A stretch of 64,000 nt of DNA from CALNYS01 sp942490855 (GTDB taxonomy: Bacteria; Planctomycetota; Phycisphaerae; Phycisphaerales; UBA1924): assembly GCA_942490855.1 (NCBI GenBank), contig CALNYS010000001.1:310001-374000 (forward strand), in the 5' to 3' direction. The translations under genes were made by a program, and so were the position numbers. Below are positions 53,040 to 61,404 of the stretch, in pieces (the first letter of the stretch is position 1; each line of letters begins with the position of its first letter). The notes under the pieces were generated by a model. It saw only the letters and a list, made by a program, of their open reading frames with translations. It was not told the origin of the DNA and made no database searches.

Positions 53040-54154
53040 CGCCCGGCTCCCGTCTGCAGCGTTTCCTGCTCGGGGTACAGAGCCAGCGAGTGCGTCCGCA
53101 TCGTGTCGCGCTGACGCTTCAGGTCGTCGGGGATCTCCTCGAACGTGTAGTCAAAGATGTCGTCCGTCGAGGGCGCCACGATGTCAAACGCACGCTGCAC
53201 CGCGGCGTTCACGACCTCCTCGGCCTCCGCCTCCAGCGCGTCCTGCTTCGACTGGTCCCACACGTCCCGCGACTCCATCCACATCCGCAGACGCTTGAGC
53301 GGGCACTTGTTCTGCCACGCCTCCACCTCCGCCGGGTCGCGGTACCGACGCGCGTCGTCCGCCGTCGTGTGATCGCCCATCCGGTACGTCACCGCTTCGA
53401 TGAACGTCGGCGTGCTCGTCTCGCGACCACGCGCCACCGCGTCCTTCATCGCCTTGTACACCGCGAACAGATCGTTCCCGTCCACCTGGATGCAGTCCAT
53501 CCCGTACGCCAGCGCCTTCTGCACCACCGTCTCGGAATTCATCTGCTTCGTGATCGGAACGCTGATCGCCCACCGGTTGTTCTGGCACACGAACACCGTC
53601 GGGATCTTCAGCGTCGAAGCAAAGTTCATCGACTCGTGGAAGTCGCCCTCGCTCGTCGCACCGTCGCCGAAGTACGCCGCAGACACCGTCTTCTCGCCGC
53701 GGAGCTTCGCCGCCCACGCGATCCCAACAGCGTGCAGCATGTGCGTCCCGATCGGGATCGACAACGGCAGGATGTTCACGCCGTCGGGGATCTGGTTCCC
53801 CCGCTCGTCGCCCATCCAGTGCAGCAGCACGTACTCCATCGCCAGACCGTGCCAGAACAGCGCCGCGTTCTCGCGGTAGCACGGCACGATCCAGTCCGAA
53901 CGCTCGAGCGCGAACGCCGTCCCCGCCGCCGCGGCCTCCTGGCCCTTGTTCTGCGGGTAGGTGCCCATGCGCCCCGACCGCTGCAGCTTGAACGCGATCT
54001 CGTCGAGCTGCCGACACGTCGTCATGTGCTTGTACAGAGCGACGACGTCGTCAGACGACAGCGTCCCCTGCGCCAGCTCCTCGTCGAAGTTCCCGTTCTC
54101 GTCGAGGATCGACAGACGCTGGATGGTGTTCTCGTACACGGTCTCTAGAGGCAT
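53036..54154 (-). CDS. 2-oxoacid dehydrogenase E1 component, alpha subunit
   Basis: A 372-residue ThDP-dependent E1 alpha that decarboxylates a 2-oxoacid. The ThDP motif spans GDGATSEGDFHESMNFAS to NNRWAIS. Other signatures are NKGQEAAAAG, PCYRENAALFWHG and YRMGDHTTADDARRYR around the phosphorylation-loop region. GGAG precedes the ATG at 54154. Together with the downstream beta subunit and leucine-type dehydrogenase upstream, a branched-chain 2-oxoacid dehydrogenase is more likely than pyruvate dehydrogenase, but sequence alone does not settle this. Confidence 0.9.
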   Translation of the reverse strand: MPLETVYENTIQRLSILDENGNFDEELAQGTLSSDDVVALYKHMTTCRQLDEIAFKLQRSGRMGTYPQNKGQEAAAAGTAFALERSDWIVPCYRENAALFWHGLAMEYVLLHWMGDERGNQIPDGVNILPLSIPIGTHMLHAVGIAWAAKLRGEKTVSAAYFGDGATSEGDFHESMNFASTLKIPTVFVCQNNRWAISVPITKQMNSETVVQKALAYGMDCIQVDGNDLFAVYKAMKDAVARGRETSTPTFIEAVTYRMGDHTTADDARRYRDPAEVEAWQNKCPLKRLRMWMESRDVWDQSKQDALEAEAEEVVNAAVQRAFDIVAPSTDDIFDYTFEEIPDDLKRQRDTMRTHSLALYPEQETLQTGAGR

Positions 54155-54204
54155 GGACAGCTCCGGTAGGGGGGCGTTTCGCAGAAATCCTAACGGGCCG
54201 ACGC

Positions 54205-55278
54205 TCAGGCCGTCGCGAACTCGTTCAGCGGCTTGCCCGCCTTCAGTCGCTTGCCCGCGTACGCCAGCGCCGACTCGTGCGTGGACGCCATCGACTCCCC
54301 GTCCTTCAGGATCGTCAGCACCGCGTTCTGCACGTTCGCAAGACGACGATCAAGCTCCGGCTGGTCGAACCCGCACCACATGCCCGCGAGCTGGATCAGC
54401 CCGCCGCCGTTGGCAACGAAGTCCGGGCAGTAGATGATCCCGTTGTCCTTCAAGGACTTGGCGTCGTTGAACGGGTCGCTCAGGACGTTGTTCGCCCCCG
54501 AGCACAGCACCGAGCACTTCAGCGCCCCGAGGTTGTCAGACGTCACCGCCCCGCCAAGGGCGCACGGGCACAGCACGTCGCAGTCAACGAACAGGATCTC
54601 GTCCAGGCTGACGATCTTCACCCCGGGGAGTTCCCGGGCGACCTCCGCCTGACGCTCCGCGTTCATCTCCGCGCCGATGACGTTCGCGCCCTCGTTGAGC
54701 GCGATCTTCGCGATGTTCGACCCCAGCGCCCCGAGGCCCTGGATCGCGATCGTCACGCCCTCGAGCGCCGGCGCCTTGCCCGAGAACTCGAGGCCCGCCT
54801 TCATCCCGTTCACGACGCCGCGCGCCGTGTACGGAGCCGGGTCGCCGCCGCGCGCCGCGATCTCGCCGCCCATCACGTGCGCCGTCTCAGACGCCATCCA
54901 GTCGATGAACTGCGTGTCCACCCCGACGTCCTCAGCAGCGATGTACAGCCCGCCAAGACGCTCGACGTACCGGCCCATCGCCTTCGCCAGCGACTCCGTC
55001 GCGCCGTCGTTCTTGTCGTGCTTCCAGATCACGCTCTTGGCCCCGCCCATCGGCAGGTCCGCCGCCGCCGCCTTGTACGTCATCGCCTGCGACAGACGCA
55101 GCACGTCGCTCAGCGCGTCGTTCTCCGACCCGTAGTGCCAGCGCCGGCAGCCGCCGAGCGCAGGGCCCAGCGTCGTGTTGTGGATCGAGATGATCCCCCG
55201 AAGACCGCTCTCGCGATCGCTGCAGAAGATCACCTGCTCGTGACCACGCTCGATCATCCCGGCAAAGACGTCAGACAT
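54205..55278 (-). CDS. Leu/Phe/Val-type amino acid dehydrogenase
   Basis: A 357-residue Glu/Leu/Phe/Val dehydrogenase of the short (leucine dehydrogenase-like) form. LGPALGGCRRW, the catalytic-Lys region MTYKAAAADLPMGGAKSVI, AAEDVGV and the dinucleotide loop IQGLGALGSNIA are present. It would deaminate a branched-chain amino acid to the 2-oxoacid used by the E1 enzyme downstream. GGAGAG lies 7 bases before the ATG. The next upstream gene ends 100 bases away, so it may have its own promoter. Confidence 0.88.
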   Translation of the reverse strand: MSDVFAGMIERGHEQVIFCSDRESGLRGIISIHNTTLGPALGGCRRWHYGSENDALSDVLRLSQAMTYKAAAADLPMGGAKSVIWKHDKNDGATESLAKAMGRYVERLGGLYIAAEDVGVDTQFIDWMASETAHVMGGEIAARGGDPAPYTARGVVNGMKAGLEFSGKAPALEGVTIAIQGLGALGSNIAKIALNEGANVIGAEMNAERQAEVARELPGVKIVSLDEILFVDCDVLCPCALGGAVTSDNLGALKCSVLCSGANNVLSDPFNDAKSLKDNGIIYCPDFVANGGGLIQLAGMWCGFDQPELDRRLANVQNAVLTILKDGESMASTHESALAYAGKRLKAGKPLNEFATA

Positions 55279-55378
55279 GAAACCGCTCTCCGATCCAGAA
55301 ACAGACGCGACCCCGCGCCCGAGTGTGTAGTGCGTTGCGAGACGCCCGCTCCCCGCGGGCTGTTGAAAAGAACCGAGG

Positions 55379-57364
55379 CTACGCGTTGCTGTGTACCCCG
55401 TCGCCGGGGAACTGTTTCACGTGCTCACCCTGCACCGCGCGCCCCGTGCCCGCCGCCGTCGGCGAGCGCTCGTGGATGATGTATTCGCTGTTGGGACGGG
55501 AATCGTTCAGCGCGATCGCCGCCGCCGCCGACCGACGCATCGAGTCGTCCGGGTTCTCGTGCAGCGCCCGGAAGCACGCACGGATCTCGAGCTCCGCCAG
55601 ATCGAGGAAGTGCTCCGCCGCCGCCCGGTCGCGCTCAAACTCCAGCCCGTCCGCGCCCGCCCGGATCTGCGAGTCAAGCTTCGACAGCGTGCACGCCATC
55701 GCGTGCAGCCACATCGCCGAGTCGCCGATCCGCGCCTGCACCGCCTGACGGTCGATGATCGCTTCCTCGTGGATCTTGCTCGCCATCTTGAAGACGTGCG
55801 AGTGATCGCGCGTCAGCAGCGCCAGACGCTCGCCCTGAGCACGCAGGCTCCCGTGCAAACGCGTCACGCTCGGAGCCGAAGGCTTCAGACCAAGGAACAG
55901 CTCCGTCGCCAGCGGGATCGCCCGGCGCATCACCGCAGGACGCAGCCCGTTCGCCATGATCCGCGACAGGTTCGAGCCAAGGCCCGCCTCCGCGTCCCAG
56001 CCAACCGCGCCCTTCACGCCCAGCATCGACTCCGCGAGCTGCTTCCCGCCGTACGCGAAGATGAACGACTGCATCACCTCGTTCGCGCCCTCGACGATCG
56101 TGTAGATCCGGCTGTCGCGGAAGATCCGCTCCAAGCCGTTCTCCGTCATGTACGCCTCGCCGCCCATGATCTGCACCGCGTCGTTCACGCAGCGCCAGCC
56201 CATCTCCGAGCAGAACACCTTGCACACCGCGGTCTCGACCATGATGTCTTTGTCGTGACGGTCGAGCATCCCCGTCGTCATGTACAGCATCGCGTCCATC
56301 GCGTAGCACAGCGACGACATGTGCGCGATCTTCGCCTTCACCAGCTCGAAGTCAGACAGCGGACGCTGGAACTGATGACGCGTCCGCGCCCACTTGATGC
56401 CCTGCTCCCGCGCCGCGTCCGCCGCGCCGAGCATCCCCGCAGAAAGCGTGCACCGCCCGTAGTTCAGGCACGTCAGCGCCACGTTCAGACCGCGACCCTC
56501 GTGGTGCAGCAGGTTCTCCGCGGGAACCTTCACATCGGTAAACCGGATCCGCGCCTGCCACGTCCCCCGGATCCCGCACTTGCTGCGGTTCTTCTGGAAG
56601 ACCTCGATCCCGTCCATGTCGGGCGTGCAGATCAGCGCCGTCACCTTCTCCGTCGTCTGCCCCGTCTTCGGATCAAGCACCTGCTGCTTGCTCATCACCG
56701 TGAAGACGCCGGCAAGCGCGCCGCTCGTCGCCCACTTCTTCTCGCCGTTAAGGATGTAGTGCGACCCGTCCTCGGACTTCTCGCAACGCGTCTCCTGACC
56801 GCCCGCGTCGCACCCGACGTTCGGCTCGGACAGACAAAACGCGCTCAGCGTGTCCGACGCCAGACGCGGCAGCCACTTCGACTTCTGCGCCTCCGTCCCG
56901 AACAACATGATCGCCTTGCACCCGATCGACTGGTGCGCCGAAACCACAACCGCAAGGCTCGCGCACGACTTCCCGATACGCTCGAGCACCCGGTTGTAGC
57001 TCGTGATCCCAAGCCCAAGCCCGCCGAACTCCGCCGGGATCGTCATCCCCAGCACGCCGATCTCAAACACCCGCTTGATCGCCCAGTCCGGGATGTGCTC
57101 CTCCTGATCGATCTGCGCCGTCGGGTGCTCGTTCGTCAGGTAATCATCAAGCGCCGCCAGCAGCTGATCGCACTTGGCGACCTCCTCCGGCGTGCTCTCC
57201 GGATACGGGAACACGATGTCCTCGCGCACCCGACCCCAGAAGAGGTTCTTCACGAACCCCATCTCCTCGGGCTCCGGGCCCATCATCTTTTCCGCGTCCT
57301 CGATGAGTTTCCGGTCGCGGTCCGCGACACCCTTCATCTTCGAAAGATCGGCTTTCTCGCTCAT
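55379..57364 (-). CDS. Acyl-CoA dehydrogenase, long (VLCAD-like) form
   Basis: A 661-residue flavoenzyme that introduces the alpha-beta double bond into acyl-CoA. FCLSEPNVGCDAGG and NGEKKWATSG are FAD/substrate motifs; the catalytic Glu is in YTIVEGANEVM. The C-terminal ~200 residues beyond the normal ~400-residue fold form the VLCAD/ACAD9-type extension. A short-chain enzyme such as isovaleryl-CoA dehydrogenase would lack it, so this may serve fatty acids as well as or instead of branched-chain acyl-CoA. AAGGAAGGG precedes ATG 57364; the crotonase upstream ends 13 bases earlier. Confidence 0.92.
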   Translation of the reverse strand: MSEKADLSKMKGVADRDRKLIEDAEKMMGPEPEEMGFVKNLFWGRVREDIVFPYPESTPEEVAKCDQLLAALDDYLTNEHPTAQIDQEEHIPDWAIKRVFEIGVLGMTIPAEFGGLGLGITSYNRVLERIGKSCASLAVVVSAHQSIGCKAIMLFGTEAQKSKWLPRLASDTLSAFCLSEPNVGCDAGGQETRCEKSEDGSHYILNGEKKWATSGALAGVFTVMSKQQVLDPKTGQTTEKVTALICTPDMDGIEVFQKNRSKCGIRGTWQARIRFTDVKVPAENLLHHEGRGLNVALTCLNYGRCTLSAGMLGAADAAREQGIKWARTRHQFQRPLSDFELVKAKIAHMSSLCYAMDAMLYMTTGMLDRHDKDIMVETAVCKVFCSEMGWRCVNDAVQIMGGEAYMTENGLERIFRDSRIYTIVEGANEVMQSFIFAYGGKQLAESMLGVKGAVGWDAEAGLGSNLSRIMANGLRPAVMRRAIPLATELFLGLKPSAPSVTRLHGSLRAQGERLALLTRDHSHVFKMASKIHEEAIIDRQAVQARIGDSAMWLHAMACTLSKLDSQIRAGADGLEFERDRAAAEHFLDLAELEIRACFRALHENPDDSMRRSAAAAIALNDSRPNSEYIIHERSPTAAGTGRAVQGEHVKQFPGDGVHSNA

Positions 57365-57377
57365 CGTGAACCCTTCC

Positions 57378-58259
57378 TTAGGCCTTCGCCTTGGGCGCGC
57401 TCTTCGCGAAAAACGCGTCGAGCGCCGCACGCGCTTCCGCCGTGCCCCGCAGTGATATCAGTGTGTTCTTTTCCGCGGCGAGACCAGCGCCCCACCCGCC
57501 GGAGAGACCCGCCTCCACGCACCCGCGCACGCCCGCCGCCGCCTGGGTCTCAGGCAGCTCGCAAGCGTCCAGCGCCGTGCGCACCGACGCGACGTCCCAC
57601 GAAATGTTCCGCGGCCCGTCGCCGCCCCGCGCGCCCTTCGCCGCCGTCGCCCGTTCCCGCGCCAGGGCAAGAACGCCCGCCGCGTCGGGCGCCGTCGCCG
57701 CAAAGAGACCCGCCTCGATCATCCCGCCAACCTTCAGCGGCTTCCCCGCCGCCGTAAGCTCGATCGCCGTCCGCGCGTCGATCCGCGCCGGCAGCATGTT
57801 CGCCCCGCCCCAACCAGGGCAGATCGCAAGCCCCGCCTCCGGCAGACCAACCAAGTACGGCTTCGCGTCCGCCGCCGGCTCCAGCGCCACCAGCTCATCA
57901 CAGTGCATCGCGATCTCGAGCCCGCCGCCCAGCGTCGCCCCCGTCACCGCCGCAACCGTCGTGCAGGGCAGACCCGCGATCCGACCAAACACCCGCTGCC
58001 CCAGCGTCAAATACGCATCGAGCTCCGCGTCGTCCAGACCGTCGATCTCAACAAGATCAGCCCCCGCCACATACACCCGCGAGCACTTCGACGCGAGCAC
58101 AAACCCGCCGAGATCGCCCGGCAGCGCATCAAGCGTGGCGTCCAGACGCGAGATCAGCAGACGGTCCAAAACCACGACCGGACGCTCCGGCTGCTCCAGC
58201 CAGACCGTCGCCACGCCGTTCCCGTCGATCTCAAAGCCCAGCGGCCTCACGTCGCTCAC
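57378..58259 (-). CDS. Enoyl-CoA hydratase/isomerase family protein 1
   Basis: A 293-residue crotonase. The oxyanion-hole segments are VYVAGADLVEI and GATLGGGLEIAM, and both hydratase glutamates appear to be present (LGGGLE and VGLPEAGLAICPG). The N-terminus resembles the crotonase part of FadB/FadJ multienzymes. GTG 58259 has GGAG 6 bases upstream. The 287-base gap upstream holds a strong promoter at 58491-58519 and no gene. It is followed closely by the acyl-CoA dehydrogenase gene. Confidence 0.85.
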   Translation of the reverse strand: MSDVRPLGFEIDGNGVATVWLEQPERPVVVLDRLLISRLDATLDALPGDLGGFVLASKCSRVYVAGADLVEIDGLDDAELDAYLTLGQRVFGRIAGLPCTTVAAVTGATLGGGLEIAMHCDELVALEPAADAKPYLVGLPEAGLAICPGWGGANMLPARIDARTAIELTAAGKPLKVGGMIEAGLFAATAPDAAGVLALARERATAAKGARGGDGPRNISWDVASVRTALDACELPETQAAAGVRGCVEAGLSGGWGAGLAAEKNTLISLRGTAEARAALDAFFAKSAPKAKA

Positions 58260-58490
58260 GAATCACTCCTCTACAGTCACGCAGGCCCCGGAGCCTACGC
58301 GCTCCGATCACCTCCCAGAACCCCACCGCCAAAGCCCCGTACCGAGCCCAGGAGAGGGGGAACTGGCCGGGCCATACGCCGCCCCGTGACGACGACCGGC
58401 CGATGAACGCGGCTTGCCGGGCTGTCTCAGCCATCCGCCCGCGACCCGAAGGCCCAAAAACGAAGAGACAGTCCCGTGAGACCGCGGCTC

Positions 58491-58519
58491 ATTATAGAGG
58501 AAGTCCCACGACCTGTCCC
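58491..58519 (-). promoter_or_regulatory. Sigma70-like promoter with consensus TATAAT
   Basis: On the minus strand GGGACA (58519-58514), a 17-base spacer, then TATAAT (58496-58491). It is the only perfect -10 box I noticed. A transcript would start near 58484 and carry a leader of about 225 bases before crotonase 1. That leader has no open frame I would call; a small hairpin GGAGC/GCTCC lies near its 3' end. Confidence 0.65.
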
Positions 58520-58546
58520 ACCCGTCCAGCCCCGCAACGCCCGTTC

Positions 58547-59305
58547 TCACCCCCCGAACCGGGCCCGCAGCGCCGTCTGGGCCTCTTCGCCCCGAACCAC
58601 CTCCGCCGATAACTCCGCCCCACGCCGCGCCGCGTCCTCCAGACCGTCCCCGCCCATCGACGCCAGCCACGTCCGCGTCGCCCGGAGCGCCCCCGGCGCG
58701 GCCGACGCCAGCCGCTCGATCAACGCCTCCGTCTCCGACTCGAGCTCATCCCGCCCAAACAGATGCGTCGCCAAACCAAGCTCGTGCGCCCTGGTCCCGT
58801 CAAACGTCCCGCCCATCAGCAGCACCTGACGAGCACGCCCCGCCCCGATCTTCTCCGCAAGCCACGGCGCCACCACCGCCGGGCACACCCCAAGGTCCAC
58901 CTCCGGGTACCCCATCTTCGCCTCCGGGTGCGTCGTCGTGAGATCGCACACGCACGCCAGCCCGCAGCCGCCGCCGATCGCCGCACCCTGCACCCGCCCA
59001 ACCACCACCGCGTGCAGCCGGCGCAGCTTGATCGTCAGCTCCGCGATCGACATCAGCAGACGCCCCGCGCCCCCAGGCTCGTTGAGCACCGATTTCAGAT
59101 CCATCCCCGCGCAAAAGCTCTTGCCCGCGCCGCCGATCACCAGCACCGACACCGACGTGTCCCGCGCCACCTCGTCAACGCGCAGGTGCAGCGCCTGGAG
59201 CAACCCCAGCGACAACGCGTTCCGCGCCTCCGGACGGTTGAGCGTCAGGCGCGCCACCCGCCCCTCGATCTCCAGCTGCGCGAGGCCAGCAGATTCGTCA
59301 CTCAT
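58547..59305 (-). CDS. Crotonase 2, probable 3-methylglutaconyl-CoA hydratase (LiuC-like)
   Basis: A 252-residue crotonase: GAGKSFCAGMDLK and GAAIGGGCGLACVCD form the oxyanion hole. The first classical Glu position (GGGCE) is Gly, while the second is kept in YPEVDLGVCPAVVAPW. That pattern, with EV.LG..PAV..P, is the one seen in bacterial LiuC-type 3-methylglutaconyl-CoA hydratases. The product of such an enzyme is HMG-CoA, the substrate of the lyase encoded two genes upstream. It lies 3 bases after crotonase 3, as the last gene of that operon. Confidence 0.7.
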   Translation of the reverse strand: MSDESAGLAQLEIEGRVARLTLNRPEARNALSLGLLQALHLRVDEVARDTSVSVLVIGGAGKSFCAGMDLKSVLNEPGGAGRLLMSIAELTIKLRRLHAVVVGRVQGAAIGGGCGLACVCDLTTTHPEAKMGYPEVDLGVCPAVVAPWLAEKIGAGRARQVLLMGGTFDGTRAHELGLATHLFGRDELESETEALIERLASAAPGALRATRTWLASMGGDGLEDAARRGAELSAEVVRGEEAQTALRARFGG

Positions 59306-59308
59306 CGC

Positions 59309-60046
59309 TCACCCTTTCGTCCACAGCGCCGCCAGGCGCTGCCGTTCTTCATCGCCGCCAGCCAGCGCAAGCGACGCATCGAGCGCCGCGTTGAGCACCC
59401 CGTCATCGAAACTCCCGTCGAGCTCGCTCAGCCACCGCTTCGTCACACGCAGCGAGTGGGGGGGCTTGCCCGCCAGCGACCGCGCGATCTCATCCGCACG
59501 CGCAAGCGCCGCCCCCGCGTCCGCCTCACAAAAGTGAGCCAGCCCGCAACGCAGCGCCTCTTCACCGGAAAACAGCTCCGGGTCCAGCAACCGATGCCGC
59601 GTCGCGCCGGGACCGATCGCCTGCGTCAGCATCGCCGACGTCACCGCCGGGCTCACCCCCAGGCGCACCACCGGGTACCCCAGCTTCGCCCCGCGGTCCG
59701 TCACCACCACGTCCGCGCCGCCAAGCAGCGCGCACCCGCCCGCGATCGCCGCCCCGTGCGCGCACGCCACGACAGGAACCGCCGCCCGGCGCAGCGCCCG
59801 CATCGCTCGCGACAAACCAGTCAGCAGCGCCGCCATCGCGTCCGGGTCATCCTTGCACAGCGTCAGATCGAACCCCGCGCAGAACGCGTCGCCCGCGCCC
59901 GTCAGCAGCACAGCCCGTGTGTCCCGATCAAGGCCCACCGCAAACGACGTCAGCTCGCCAAGCATCGCCGGCGTCAGCGCGTTCTTCTTGTCCGCGCGAT
60001 CAAGCGTCACCCGCGCCACCCCGCCCTCGTGCTCCACCCGGATCAC
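59309..60046 (-). CDS. Crotonase 3, lacks both classical hydratase glutamates
   Basis: A 245-residue crotonase paralogue of the downstream gene (CAGFDLTLCK, GAAIAGGCALLGGAD, then YPVVRLGVSPAVTSAM). Both Glu positions used by hydratases are substituted (Ala and Val). It may be an isomerase, thioesterase-like or regulatory paralogue; hydratase activity seems unlikely. The GTG at 60046 overlaps the mvaB stop (GTGA), indicating coupled translation. The frame is open far upstream, but that part is out-of-frame mvaB. Confidence 0.75.
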   Translation of the reverse strand: MIRVEHEGGVARVTLDRADKKNALTPAMLGELTSFAVGLDRDTRAVLLTGAGDAFCAGFDLTLCKDDPDAMAALLTGLSRAMRALRRAAVPVVACAHGAAIAGGCALLGGADVVVTDRGAKLGYPVVRLGVSPAVTSAMLTQAIGPGATRHRLLDPELFSGEEALRCGLAHFCEADAGAALARADEIARSLAGKPPHSLRVTKRWLSELDGSFDDGVLNAALDASLALAGGDEERQRLAALWTKG

Positions 60047-61404
60047 GACGCCGCCCCCGCGCGCGCTTCGCCGACGACGCGGCGCGCCAGCGCAGCCGCC
60101 TCCGCCAGCGCCGCCCGATCGACGCCAGTCACAAAGCCCATGCTCTCGGCCGTCTCCACGACAACCTCCGTTGACACGTTCCCCGGCGCCGGCTTCTCGG
60201 GCGTCCCCGCGTACGGGCACCCGCCAAGACCAGCAACCGACCCGTCGAACGAGCGCACGCCCATGCCCAGCCCCGTGCGCACGCACTCCGCGGCCCGCCC
60301 GAACGTGTCGTGCAAGTGCAGCGTCATCCTCGACCGCTCCCCATCATCGAACTCATCCAGCAGCGCGCGCACCGAAGCGTCATCGCCCGCCCCGATCGTG
60401 TCGCCAAGGTCAAGCTCCAGCCGCCCCGACGCCCACGCCGCGTCATCGCCCAGCACCCGCAGCCGATCGCACACCCCGCGCACCCGCGCCGGTGAGATCG
60501 CCCCCTCGAACGGGCACGCGATCACGCACGAGACGTACACCCGAACGGCGATCCCCATCCCCAGCGCCCGCGGCACGAACGCCATGAACCGCTCGACCGT
60601 CTCGTCGATAGAAGCGTTCGTGTTCTTCCGGCTAAACGTCTCACTCGCCGCCGTAAACACCGCCGCCTTCAGCGGGAACGCCCCCGAACGCTGCTCCAAA
60701 AACCGCTCAAACCCCTTCTCATTCGGCACCAACGCCGAATAAACAGGCACCCGGTCCCCCCTCTCCCCGAGGGAGAGGGGCTGGGGGAGAGGGTTCTGCG
60801 CACGACGCTCGCGCACAAGCGTCGCAACCCGCTCCACAACAGCAGTGAGATCGCGTCCCACGTCCTCGTTTGCAAACCGCTCAACAAGGAGCCCTTGCTC
60901 GCTCAGCCACTCGGTGCGCGCGGCGTCTTTCGCAACCGCATCCGCGCCGTCGTGCGAACGGCCATCGAGTTCCACCACGAGCCCGGCCTCGGGGCAGTAG
61001 AAGTCAACAACATAAGGGCCGATGGGATGCTGCCTGCGGAAGCGCGCGCCGTGGACCTGGTCTCGACGCAGACGCTGCCACAGCGCGTGCTCGGGCGGGG
61101 TCATGGCGCCGCGCAAGTCCCTCGCACGGTCCGAGGCGCCATCGGGCCGCGTGAGGCGTGCTCCCTCTCCCCTCACCCCTCTCCCTCGGGGAGAGGGGGA
61201 CCGCAGCGCCTCCAGGACCTCCGCCGCATCACCCAGCTGCGGCACCCACTTGGGAGACACAAAACTCGTGACCTCCACCTCGTCAACGCCGGCGGCGCAC
61301 AGCGCCCGCACCAGCTCGACCTTGCTGGCGGGAGGCACGATCCCGCTCTCGTTCTGGAGGCCGTCCCGGGGAGAGACGTCCGTGATGCGCACCCGCTCGC
61401 TCAT
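60043..61404 (-). CDS. mvaB: HMG-CoA lyase with in-frame DUF559 nuclease-domain insertion
   Basis: A 453-residue protein. Residues 1-68 and 217-453 together make a complete ~305-residue HMG-CoA lyase, which splits HMG-CoA into acetyl-CoA and acetoacetate. SPRDGLQNE, the metal-binding LHLHDTFG and the catalytic-Cys motif GLGGCPYAG are all intact. Residues 69-216 are foreign: repeat-encoded SPSPRGRG, then a DUF559 domain (MTPPEHALWQRLR, FRRQHPIGPYVVDFYC, VVELDGRSHD, then EWLSEQGLLVERF), then repeat-encoded PLPQPLSLGERG. The nuclease core keeps Asp134, Glu145 and Asp147. The insertion sits in the loop before VYSALVPN, where lyases vary in length. It overlaps its neighbours on both sides by 4 bases. 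Confidence 0.93.
   Translation of the reverse strand: MSERVRITDVSPRDGLQNESGIVPPASKVELVRALCAAGVDEVEVTSFVSPKWVPQLGDAAEVLEALRSPSPRGRGVRGEGARLTRPDGASDRARDLRGAMTPPEHALWQRLRRDQVHGARFRRQHPIGPYVVDFYCPEAGLVVELDGRSHDGADAVAKDAARTEWLSEQGLLVERFANEDVGRDLTAVVERVATLVRERRAQNPLPQPLSLGERGDRVPVYSALVPNEKGFERFLEQRSGAFPLKAAVFTAASETFSRKNTNASIDETVERFMAFVPRALGMGIAVRVYVSCVIACPFEGAISPARVRGVCDRLRVLGDDAAWASGRLELDLGDTIGAGDDASVRALLDEFDDGERSRMTLHLHDTFGRAAECVRTGLGMGVRSFDGSVAGLGGCPYAGTPEKPAPGNVSTEVVVETAESMGFVTGVDRAALAEAAALARRVVGEARAGAAS
60757..60793 (+). repeat. Left terminal inverted repeat of the DUF559 cassette
   Basis: It contains a 10-bp stem (CCCCTCTCCC at 60758-60767 with 60771-60780, CGA loop) followed by the inward tail CTGGGGGAGAGGG. 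It matches the reverse complement of 61163-61199 at 34 of 37 positions; the three differences are the first three bases of the tail. Confidence 0.9.
61163..61199 (-). repeat. Right terminal inverted repeat of the DUF559 cassette
   Basis: Same palindrome as the left end (stem 61176-61185 with 61189-61198, TCG loop on the plus strand) with inward tail TGAGGGGAGAGGG in reverse complement. It is oppositely oriented to the left end, whereas the solo repeats elsewhere all share one orientation. Confidence 0.9.

Larger units (their letters stand above)
60757..61199 (-). mobile_element. DUF559 cassette with inverted-repeat ends inside mvaB
   Basis: About 443 bp bounded by 37-nt inverted repeats and containing one DUF559 frame on the minus strand, the same strand and frame as mvaB. 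An internal ATG at 61104 (MTPPEHALW) could start a free nuclease of about 130 residues that would be fused to the lyase C-terminus. The flanks hold HMG-CoA lyase sequence on both sides (VLEALR before, VPVYSALVPN after). I cannot identify a target-site duplication with certainty. No transposase is present. Whether the DUF559 protein moves the element is inference. Confidence 0.75.

Noticed and set aside
58308..58670. 120-codon minus-strand frame in the gap before crotonase 1
   Set aside because: Gly/Arg-rich, overlaps the crotonase 2 end and spans the TATAAT promoter; no ribosome site.
60755..61200. Intein inside HMG-CoA lyase
   Set aside because: No Cys/Ser splice residue at the start, no His-Asn at the end and no Hint-domain motifs; ends are repeat-encoded.
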